From VRUE01 sp035556755 (lineage in GTDB: Bacteria > Actinomycetota > Thermoleophilia > Solirubrobacterales > 70-9): a stretch of 64,000 bases of DNA. Positions 31,158-38,435 of the stretch are shown in pieces. The notes below the pieces were generated by a model. The model was not told the origin of the DNA and did no database searches. It was given only the letters and a program-made list of their open reading frames with translations. Position 1 is the first letter of the stretch. The number at the start of each line of letters is the position of its first letter. The stretch spans positions 1 through 64,000 of the forward strand of contig DATMEP010000096.1 in the NCBI GenBank assembly GCA_035556755.1. Reading direction: 5' to 3'. The position numbers and the translations under genes are program-made.

Positions 31158-32207
31158 GTGGACTTGAGATGCAAAGCAGGGACCTTGGTTGTCATGCTGC
31201 TGGCAGCCTGCGCCCTGCCCTCCGCAGCGCCAGCCGATCCGCCAACGCTGAACTGCCGCTACCTGGAGGTGGACCCGCCCGGTCCGAGCGGCAACCGGCT
31301 CGAAGTCAACGGCACCGGGAACGTGGCGATCGGTCGCGACGGACCGTTGGTCACGGTCTCTCTGACCGGGAGCACCGGCATCCGGATCGAGGAGCGGATC
31401 GAGTGCGCCAGGGGTGTCGCGGAAGTGACCAACCTCGATCAGATCGTCTACAGGCCGCCGGAATCCCCAGGTCAGGTCCTGATCGACGAGCGCGGCGGCA
31501 GGTTCGAGCCGGGAGCGACGGACGAGATCGACGTCGGCGACGAGATCGAGATCTCGGTCCTGTTGCCTCCTCGTGCCGGCGAGCGGAACCCGCGGGTCAA
31601 TGTCCTCGGCACTCCCGGCGCCGACTTCATCGGCGCCGGTGACCTGGCCGCGGGACGCTACGGAGTCAACCTCAACTGGGGCCGGGACACGGAGGTGAAG
31701 GACTCCGACCTGCTGATCGCCGCGTCGAGCGGCACCCGGCTGCAACTCGCCGGAGGCGGTGGCGGCGATCGCCTCAACGCCGCCGGCGGCAAGGAGTTCG
31801 CCCGCCCGGTGTCGCTGCCGTCGTTCAGCATGCTCGGCGAAGACGGCAACGACCTCCTGCTCGGGGGTCGACACAGCGACTTCCTCGAGGGCGACGAAGG
31901 GGACGACACGATCTACGGTCGCGGCGGCGCCGACAACATCTACGCCGGTCCCGGCCGCGACCGGGCCCTGGGCGCAGGCGGCGACGACCAGATTCGCGGC
32001 GCCCGCGTCAGCGAAGACGATTTCGAGCCCGACGTCTACGTGGGTGGCTCGGGCGACGACTACATCTCCGCCCGCTACGGCGGACGCGACAGCGTGCTCT
32101 GTGGCTCGGGCTTCGACGACGTATGGGTCGACCCGTACGACACCTGGCGTCGCTGCGACGACGTCCAGATCGCCAAGCAGCCACGGCGCGCGTCCGCCTC
32201 GTCGTAA
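31158..32207 (+). CDS. Secreted calcium-binding repeat (RTX-type) protein
   Basis: This 349-aa protein has a signal peptide with a Cys near the cleavage site (TLVVMLLAACALPSAAPAD, possible lipoprotein). Three to four RTX-like nonapeptide turns lie in the C-terminal third (GEDGNDLLLGG, GDEGDDTIYGRGGADNIYAG, GAGGDDQIRG, GGSGDDYISA), each a G-G-x-G-x-D calcium site. The N-terminal part is beta-rich without known fold. GTG start. A 37-bp palindrome follows 5 nt after the stop. Confidence 0.8.
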   Translation: MDLRCKAGTLVVMLLAACALPSAAPADPPTLNCRYLEVDPPGPSGNRLEVNGTGNVAIGRDGPLVTVSLTGSTGIRIEERIECARGVAEVTNLDQIVYRPPESPGQVLIDERGGRFEPGATDEIDVGDEIEISVLLPPRAGERNPRVNVLGTPGADFIGAGDLAAGRYGVNLNWGRDTEVKDSDLLIAASSGTRLQLAGGGGGDRLNAAGGKEFARPVSLPSFSMLGEDGNDLLLGGRHSDFLEGDEGDDTIYGRGGADNIYAGPGRDRALGAGGDDQIRGARVSEDDFEPDVYVGGSGDDYISARYGGRDSVLCGSGFDDVWVDPYDTWRRCDDVQIAKQPRRASASS

Positions 32208-32211
32208 ATCG

Positions 32212-32248
32212 CATCACGTTTTCCATGTCAGGGATGGAAAACGTGATG
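32212..32248. repeat. 37-bp dispersed palindrome, copy 2
   Basis: The same perfect 15-nt arms as copies 1 and 3, with 7-nt loop GTCAGGG. It starts 5 nt after the stop of the RTX-type gene, upstream of a co-directional gene. Confidence 0.9.
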
Positions 32249-32379
32249 GTTTGCGTGGATGGATCCGTGGCGTTGTTCGGGCCAGACGTGGCCCGGACGG
32301 GGGCGCGGCTGTCGTTGGCGGGTACGGCTCCGGGGCCGAGCATCGGTGGCACTGGTTCACCGATTCGAAAGGAAATGCC

Positions 32380-33426
32380 ATGCGCAGCAAGTCACTTCTC
32401 ATCTCAGCCCTTGCCCTGCTCAGCCTCGCCCTGCCGGCGAGCGCGGCGGCGGCGGCCTCGACCGGGGCCGTCGTCTTCTCGAAATCGTCGACCGTCGACG
32501 GCATCGCCAAAGGCGGCCTCTTCGCGGTCCGCGACGGCCGCCTCAACCAGCTGACCGAAGATCCCTCCGACACCGAACCCGCCTTCTCCGCCGACGGACG
32601 GACGATCGCCTACGCCCGCAGCGGCGACCTCTACTCGGTCCGACCGGACGGCTCCGGCCAGCGGCGGCTGACCAGCGGTGCCGAGCTTGACTCCGCCCCG
32701 CTGGTCTCGCCCGACGGCCGCCGCGTCGTCTTCGAGCGCCGCGCCACGGCCGCCGGTCCCGCCGACCTCTACACGGTGCGGGCGCTCGGCGGCGGCGTGC
32801 GGGCGCTGACCACCGGGGCCGAGGACGACCACCAGGCGGACTTCTCGCCGGATGGCCGCGCGATTGTCTTCGTCCGCGGCAGCGGCGGTCCGCCCAACAG
32901 CAAGGAGGACCTCTACTCGGTCCGCCCGAGCGGGGCCGGCCTCGCCCGCCTGACCCGGACCGGCGGCGTCGACGAGTTCAAGCCGCGCTACTTCAGGGGC
33001 GGGATCCTCTTCAGCCGCGGCGAGAGCACCGAGGGGCCGGCGGAATACGCCGACGTCTACACGATGCGTCGCAACGGCACGCGGGTGAAATCGCTGGTCG
33101 CCGGCGTCGGCTCCGCCTATGTCGAAGACGTCGCCTCCAACGGGCGCACGCTGCTCTTCCGCCGTGACCAGGGCCTCTGGTCGAAGCGGATCGGGCCGGG
33201 CAAGGCTCGCAAGCTCTGCCAGCTGCCCGACGGTTCGGAGACCAACGGCGTCTTCTCCTCCGACGGGCGCCGCGTCGCCGCCTTCGTCGAGGTCGAAGAG
33301 CGGCAGTCGCTGGTCGCGATCGGCCTCGACAGCCGCCGCCAGACCCAGCTGGCCGAAGGCTTCGAGATCGCCGAAAAAGACGGCACCGCGATCGGTCCGG
33401 TGATCGCATGGCAGCCGGTCACGTAG
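32380..33426 (+). CDS. Secreted TolB-like (PD40) beta-propeller protein
   Basis: AAAGGA precedes the ATG. This 348-aa protein has a signal peptide (SLLISALALLSLALPASAAAA). At least five PD40/WD40-like repeats follow (PAFSADGRTIAYARSGDLYSVRPDG, PLVSPDGRRVVFERR, DFSPDGRAIVFVRG and others), as in the TolB propeller. No enzymatic domain, so a binding or scaffold role outside the membrane is likely. It lies just upstream of the Ser/Thr kinase, separated by the 33438 hairpin. Confidence 0.88.
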   Translation: MRSKSLLISALALLSLALPASAAAAASTGAVVFSKSSTVDGIAKGGLFAVRDGRLNQLTEDPSDTEPAFSADGRTIAYARSGDLYSVRPDGSGQRRLTSGAELDSAPLVSPDGRRVVFERRATAAGPADLYTVRALGGGVRALTTGAEDDHQADFSPDGRAIVFVRGSGGPPNSKEDLYSVRPSGAGLARLTRTGGVDEFKPRYFRGGILFSRGESTEGPAEYADVYTMRRNGTRVKSLVAGVGSAYVEDVASNGRTLLFRRDQGLWSKRIGPGKARKLCQLPDGSETNGVFSSDGRRVAAFVEVEERQSLVAIGLDSRRQTQLAEGFEIAEKDGTAIGPVIAWQPVT

Positions 33427-33437
33427 AGCGGCGCCAA

Positions 33438-33470
33438 CCCCCACACGGCGATATAACCGCCGTGTGGGGG
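33438..33470 (+). promoter_or_regulatory. 13-bp perfect stem-loop overlapping the kinase start codon
   Basis: The arms CCCCCACACGGCG / CGCCGTGTGGGGG enclose a 7-nt loop (ATATAAC). The GTG start codon of the kinase (33464-33466) lies inside the right arm, so a folded transcript would hide it. It may also end transcription of the preceding propeller gene, although no T run follows. Confidence 0.7.
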
Positions 33471-35281
33471 AAATTTCGATTGGCTCGACCCTTGCCGGCT
33501 ACCGGCTTGACGCGCTGATCGCGCGGGGTGGGATGGGGGTCGTCTACCGGGCGACCCACGTCGCCCTCGAACGGCCGGTGGCGTTGAAGGTGATCGCCCA
33601 GCACCTGGCCGAGAAAGAGGATTTCCGCCAGCGCTTCCTGCGCGAGTCGAGGCTCGCCGCCCGACTCGACCATCCCAGCGTCGTGCCGATCCTCGACGCC
33701 CGCGAGGAGGACGGCGAGCTGATCGTCGCGATGCGGCTGATCGCCGGCGGCGACCTGAAGAAGCGGATCGCGGAACACGGCCCGCTGCCGCCGCAGGAAG
33801 CAATCGACCTGCTCGCCCAGATCGCCGACGCGCTCGACGCCGCCCACGCGGCCGGCGTCGTCCACCGCGACGTCAAGCCCCACAACATCCTGCTCGAAGG
33901 CGATCGCGCCTACCTCACCGATTTCGGGCTCGCCAAAGCGCTCGGCGACTCCGGCGTGCTCAGCGACGCCTCGGTCGTCGGCACGGTCGAATACATGTCG
34001 CCGGAGCAGTGGCGGGGCGCGCGGGTCGGCCCGGCGGCGGACGTCTACTCGCTCGGTTGCGTCCTCTACGAGGCGCTGACCGGGATCGCTCCCTTTGCCC
34101 ACAGGGCGGACGACACCGAGCCGGAGATGCCGGAGGGGCTGGACGCGGTGATCGAGCGCGCCGTCGCCAAGGACCCCGGCGAGCGCTACCCGACCGCCGG
34201 CGCCCTGATCGAGGCGGCGCGGGCGCACCAGGGGGCGACGCCGGCGGCCACCCGGGTGCTCTCCGAGCGGCCGGAGCAACCGACCCTGCGCCTCGGCGGT
34301 GCGCCCGCGGGTGGCGGGACCCTCGATGGCTTGCGGGACCGGGCCGCGGATCTGCCCTGGCGCTGGCTGCTCCCCGGATTCGCCGCAGTCGCGGTGGCGA
34401 TCGTCCTCGCCCTCGTGGTGCTCGGCGGCGACGAGGTCTCGGTCTCGGACCCGATCGACGTCGGCCCGGGCCCGCTGCGACTCGCCGTCGGCGAAGGCGC
34501 GGTTTGGGTCAGCAGCGCGGCCGCCGGGACGCTTTCGCGGATCGACCCGGCGCAGGAGGAAGTCGCCGGCGAGCCGCTTCGCCTCGGCCGCGGCGTCTCC
34601 GGCGTCGCCGTCGGCGAGGGCGCGGTCTGGGTCTCGAGTCCGCGCACCGGCAGCGTGCTGCGGGTCGACCCGGTCGAGCGGGTGACGACGAGGATTCCCG
34701 TCGGCGGCCGGCCCGGCGCGATCGTCGTCGGCGGCGGCCGCGTCTGGGTCGCCGACGAGGCCGGCGGCGGGATCGCCGCGATCAACCCACGCGGCGGGCG
34801 GGTCTTCAAGCGCGGCATCGTGCCCCGCGCCACCCCGCTGCGACTCGCGGTCGGCGCCGGCGCGGTCTGGGTCAGCAGCGCCTCGACCGGCTCGGTCCGC
34901 CGCATCGACTTCGGCACCGCCACCGCCGACGCGCCGGTCGCGGTCGGGCGCGGCCCGGCCGGGGTCACGGTCGGCGGCGGCCTGGTCTGGGTCGCGAGCA
35001 GCCGCTCCGACCAGGTCTCGCGCGTCGACCCGGCGACGCGGTCGCTGTTCGGCGAGCCGGTCGAGGTCGGCGAGCGGCCCGGCGGGATCGACGCCGGCAC
35101 CAGCGTCGTCTGGGTCGCCAACTCGGCCGAAGGCACGGTCAGCCGGATAGATATCGAGAGCGGCGAGACGGTCGGCGACCCGGTCGAGGTCGGCGCTGGA
35201 CCGGGCGCGGTGGTCGTCGGCGAGGAGGCCGTCTGGGTCGCCAACAACGGCGACGGCACGGTCACTCGGATCGAGCCCTGA
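33464..35281 (+). CDS. Membrane Ser/Thr protein kinase with seven-repeat extracellular propeller
   Basis: This 605-aa protein has a kinase domain at about 10-250. The parts are ARGGMGVVYRA (glycine loop), VALKV (Lys42), HRDVKPHN (catalytic Asp136), DFGLAK (153-158) and MSPEQ. The segment between GIAPF and MPEGLD is about 20 residues shorter than usual. One membrane helix lies at 301-321. Outside, seven repeats follow with VWV[AS] cores about 38 residues apart (GEGAVWVSS ... GEEAVWVAN), which should close a seven-bladed YVTN/NHL-like propeller instead of the usual PASTA sensor. Target proteins are unknown; the FHA protein at 30486 is a candidate. Confidence 0.9.
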   Translation: MGEISIGSTLAGYRLDALIARGGMGVVYRATHVALERPVALKVIAQHLAEKEDFRQRFLRESRLAARLDHPSVVPILDAREEDGELIVAMRLIAGGDLKKRIAEHGPLPPQEAIDLLAQIADALDAAHAAGVVHRDVKPHNILLEGDRAYLTDFGLAKALGDSGVLSDASVVGTVEYMSPEQWRGARVGPAADVYSLGCVLYEALTGIAPFAHRADDTEPEMPEGLDAVIERAVAKDPGERYPTAGALIEAARAHQGATPAATRVLSERPEQPTLRLGGAPAGGGTLDGLRDRAADLPWRWLLPGFAAVAVAIVLALVVLGGDEVSVSDPIDVGPGPLRLAVGEGAVWVSSAAAGTLSRIDPAQEEVAGEPLRLGRGVSGVAVGEGAVWVSSPRTGSVLRVDPVERVTTRIPVGGRPGAIVVGGGRVWVADEAGGGIAAINPRGGRVFKRGIVPRATPLRLAVGAGAVWVSSASTGSVRRIDFGTATADAPVAVGRGPAGVTVGGGLVWVASSRSDQVSRVDPATRSLFGEPVEVGERPGGIDAGTSVVWVANSAEGTVSRIDIESGETVGDPVEVGAGPGAVVVGEEAVWVANNGDGTVTRIEP

Positions 35282-35288
35282 GCCAGCA

Positions 35289-35307
35289 CCCCCGCCGTCG
35301 GCGGGGG
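35289..35307 (+). terminator. GC-rich hairpin after kinase gene
   Basis: The 8-bp stem CCCCCGCC/GGCGGGGG has a 3-nt loop and starts 8 nt after the kinase stop. No T run follows, so it may be a Rho-assisted or pausing hairpin just upstream of tkt. Confidence 0.5.
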
Positions 35308-35322
35308 ATAGGATCGGAGGCA

Positions 35323-37359
35323 GTGGCGCGGGACATCGACCAGCTCTGCATCGACACGATCCGCACCCTCTCGATCGACGCGATCCAGAAGGCCAACTCG
35401 GGCCACCCGGGGACGCCGATGGCGATGGCCCCGGTCGCCTACACGCTCTGGCAGCAGTTCCTTCGCTTCGACCCGGCCGACCCGATCTGGCCCAACCGCG
35501 ACCGCTTCGTCCTCTCCGCCGGCCACGCCTCGATGCTGCTCTACTCGCTGCTCTTCCTGACCGAGGTACAGGCGGTCGATCCCGACTATGAGACCGTCGG
35601 CGAGCCCGCCGTCAGCCTCGACGACATCAAGCGTTTCCGCCAGCTCGACTCGCGCGCCCCCGGCCATCCCGAGTACCGCTGGACCTCGGGCGTGGAGACG
35701 ACGACGGGGCCGCTCGGCCAGGGGATCGCGACCTCGGTCGGGATGGCGATCGCCTCGAAGTGGAAAGGCGCCCGCTACGGCGCCGAGCTGTTCGATTTCG
35801 ACGTCTACGCGATCGCCGGCGACGGCTGCCTGATGGAGGGGGTCTCCAGCGAAGCGGCCTCGCTCGCCGGTCACCTGAAGCTCGACAACCTCTGCTGGGT
35901 CTACGACAACAACCACATCACGATCGACGGGAAAACCCACCTCGCCTACGCCGACGACGTCGCTGCCCGCTTCATGGGCTACGGCTGGAACGTGACCCGG
36001 GTCGGCGACGCCAACGACACCGAGCTGCTTGCCACCGCCTTCCAGGAGTTCAAAGGCGAGGAGGGCCGCCCGACGCTGGTCATCGTCGACAGCCACATCG
36101 GCTGGGGCTCCCCGCACAAGCACGACACCGCCGCCGTCCACGGCGAGCCGCTGGGCGAGGAGGAGGTGCGGGAGACGAAGCGCGCCTACGGCTGGCCCGA
36201 GGACGCCCAGTTCCTCGTCCCCGAGGGGGTCAAGGAGCACTTCGCCGCCGGGATCGGCCGCCGTGGCGCCGTGCTGCGCGCCGAGTGGGAGGCCCGGGTC
36301 GCCGACGTCGCCAAGGAGAACGGCGAGCTCGTCGCCGAGATCGAGACGATGCAGAGGCGAGAGCTGCCGCAGGGCTGGGACGCGGATATCCCCAGCTTCG
36401 AGCCCGACGAGAAGGGGATCGCGACCCGCAAGGCCTCGCAGCAGGTCGAGAACGCGATCGCCGCGCGGCTGCCCTGGCTGCTCGCCGGCTCCGCCGACCT
36501 CACCGACTCGACCTCGGTGCGGTTGACGATCGACGGCGCCGCCGACTTCGAGCCCGGCGCCTACGACGGCCGCCAGCTCCACTTCGGCATCCGCGAGCAC
36601 GAGGCCGCGGCGATCTCCAACGGCCTCTCGCTCTCCAAGCTGCGGCCGCTCTGGTCCACCTACCTCACCTTCTCCGACTACGCCCGGCCGGCGATGCGGC
36701 TCTCGGCGCTGATGGAGCTGCCGACGATCCACCTCTTCACCCACGACTCGATCGGGCTGGGCGAGGACGGGCCGACCCACCAGCCGGTCGAGCAGCTCGC
36801 CTCGCTGCGGGCTGTCCCGGGGCTCGACGTGATCCGCCCCGCCGACGCCAACGAGGTCGCCGAGGCCTGGCGGGTGGCGATCGACCGCCGTCACCAGCCG
36901 GTCGCCCTCGTCCTCAGCCGCCAGGACGTGCCGGTCCTCGACCGCTCCAAGTACGCGTCCGCCGGGGGGCTGCGGCGCGGCGGCTACGTGCTGGCCGACG
37001 CCGACGCTGGCGATCCCGAGCTGATCCTGATCGCGACCGGGAGCGACGTCGCGCTCGCGGTCGCCGCCCACGAGGAGCTGAGCGGCGAGGGCATCCGCTC
37101 CCGCGTCGTCAGCCTGCCCTGCTGGGAGCTGTTCGACCGCCAGGACGACGCCTACCGCGCCGAGGTGCTGCCGCCGGCGGTGACGGCGCGGGTCTCGGTC
37201 GAGGAGGCCTCGACCCTGGGCTGGGACCGCTGGGTCGGTCCGGTGGGGAGGAAGATAGGGATGCACGCCTTTGGGACCTCGGCCCCGCTGAAGGACGTGC
37301 AGAGCAAGTACGGCTTCACGCCGGACAAGATCGCCGAAGAGGCAAGGAGACTGCTGTGA
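35323..37359 (+). CDS. tkt: Transketolase
   Basis: This 678-aa protein starts at a GTG with GGATCGGAGG upstream. ANSGHPGTPMAMAP, GPLGQGIATSVG, the thiamine-diphosphate motif GDGCLMEGVSSEAASLAGHLKLDN...NN, the pyrimidine-binding half with FGIREHEAA and the signature HDSIGLGEDGPTHQPVEQ are all present. It transfers two-carbon units between ketoses and aldoses (R5P, Xu5P, E4P). First gene of a coupled tkt-tal-pgi operon: each start overlaps the previous stop as GTGA. Confidence 0.97.
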   Translation: MARDIDQLCIDTIRTLSIDAIQKANSGHPGTPMAMAPVAYTLWQQFLRFDPADPIWPNRDRFVLSAGHASMLLYSLLFLTEVQAVDPDYETVGEPAVSLDDIKRFRQLDSRAPGHPEYRWTSGVETTTGPLGQGIATSVGMAIASKWKGARYGAELFDFDVYAIAGDGCLMEGVSSEAASLAGHLKLDNLCWVYDNNHITIDGKTHLAYADDVAARFMGYGWNVTRVGDANDTELLATAFQEFKGEEGRPTLVIVDSHIGWGSPHKHDTAAVHGEPLGEEEVRETKRAYGWPEDAQFLVPEGVKEHFAAGIGRRGAVLRAEWEARVADVAKENGELVAEIETMQRRELPQGWDADIPSFEPDEKGIATRKASQQVENAIAARLPWLLAGSADLTDSTSVRLTIDGAADFEPGAYDGRQLHFGIREHEAAAISNGLSLSKLRPLWSTYLTFSDYARPAMRLSALMELPTIHLFTHDSIGLGEDGPTHQPVEQLASLRAVPGLDVIRPADANEVAEAWRVAIDRRHQPVALVLSRQDVPVLDRSKYASAGGLRRGGYVLADADAGDPELILIATGSDVALAVAAHEELSGEGIRSRVVSLPCWELFDRQDDAYRAEVLPPAVTARVSVEEASTLGWDRWVGPVGRKIGMHAFGTSAPLKDVQSKYGFTPDKIAEEARRLL

Positions 37360-38435
37360 AACCGACGGAGCAACTGCACCAACTGGGTCAGAGCCTCTGG
37401 CTCGACAACATCACCCGAACGATGCTCGGCGACGGCACCCTGCGCCGCTACATCGACGAGCTTTCGGTCACCGGGCTCACCTCGAACCCGACGATCTTCG
37501 ACAAGGCGATCTCCGGCGGGGACGCCTACGACGAGCAGATCGCCGAGGCGGGGCCCAACTCCGCCACGACCGAGGACCTCTTTTTCGAGCTGGCGCTGGC
37601 CGATCTGCGCGACGCGGCCGACCTCTTCGGCTCGGTTCACGCCCGCACCGACCGGGTCGACGGTTGGGTCTCGCTCGAGGTTTCGCCGCTGATCGCCGAC
37701 GACACCGCGGCGACGATCGCGCAGGCGGCGAAGCTGCACGAGCAGGCGGAGCGCGACAACCTCTACGTCAAGATCCCCGGCACCGAGGCCGGCCTGCCGG
37801 CGATCGAGGAGTCGATCTTCGCCGGCATCCCGATCAACGTCACGCTGCTCTTCTCGACCGAGCAGTACCTCGCCGCGGCGGACGCCTACACGCGAGGAGT
37901 CGAGCGGCGCATCGAGGCCGGCCTCAACCCCGCGGTCCCCTCGGTCGCCTCGATCTTCCTCAGTCGCTGGGACGTCGCGGTCGCGGGCCAGGTGCCCGAG
38001 GAGCTGCACAACCGGCTCGGGGTCGCGGTGGGGGGCCAGGCCTACTGCGCCTACCGCCGCCTGCTCGGCTCCCAGCGCCAGCAGCGACTCTTCAACGAGG
38101 GCGCCCGTCCGCAGCGGCTGCTCTTCGCCAGCACCGGCACCAAGGACCCCGAAGCCTCCGACACCCTCTACATAGAGGGGCTGGCCGCTCCCTTCACGAT
38201 CAACACGATGCCGGAGCCGACCCTGCTTGCCTTCGCCGACCACGGCGAGGTGGGGGAGCCGCTGCCGACCGACGGAGTGGCGGCGGAGGAGACGCTCGCC
38301 GAGTTCGCCGCCGCCGGCATCGACCTCGACGCTCTCGCCGCCCGCCTCCAGGACGAGGGCAAACAGAGCTTCGACAAATCGTGGAAGGACCTGCTGGGGT
38401 CGCTCGAATCCGAGCGGGAGCAGCTGGCGCGGTGA
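37356..38435 (+). CDS. tal: Transaldolase
   Basis: This 359-aa protein has a GTG start overlapping the tkt stop. VTGLTSNPTIFDKAI is signature 1, and LYVKIPGTEAGLPAIEE contains the Schiff-base Lys, followed by GIPINVTLLFSTEQY. The size and the extra C-terminal helices fit the actinobacterial Tal (TAL-PGI-like) group. It exchanges three-carbon units between sedoheptulose-7-P and glyceraldehyde-3-P. The stop overlaps the pgi start, so stoichiometric production with the neighbours is likely. Confidence 0.97.
   Translation: MKPTEQLHQLGQSLWLDNITRTMLGDGTLRRYIDELSVTGLTSNPTIFDKAISGGDAYDEQIAEAGPNSATTEDLFFELALADLRDAADLFGSVHARTDRVDGWVSLEVSPLIADDTAATIAQAAKLHEQAERDNLYVKIPGTEAGLPAIEESIFAGIPINVTLLFSTEQYLAAADAYTRGVERRIEAGLNPAVPSVASIFLSRWDVAVAGQVPEELHNRLGVAVGGQAYCAYRRLLGSQRQQRLFNEGARPQRLLFASTGTKDPEASDTLYIEGLAAPFTINTMPEPTLLAFADHGEVGEPLPTDGVAAEETLAEFAAAGIDLDALAARLQDEGKQSFDKSWKDLLGSLESEREQLAR

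Noticed and set aside
32380..33426. TolB of a Tol-Pal system
   Set aside because: No tolQRA or pal nearby and the organism appears to be an actinobacterium; only the propeller repeat is shared.
35289..35307. Riboswitch upstream of tkt
   Set aside because: The gap is only about 40 nt and holds a simple hairpin; no aptamer-like consensus such as the TPP box is visible.
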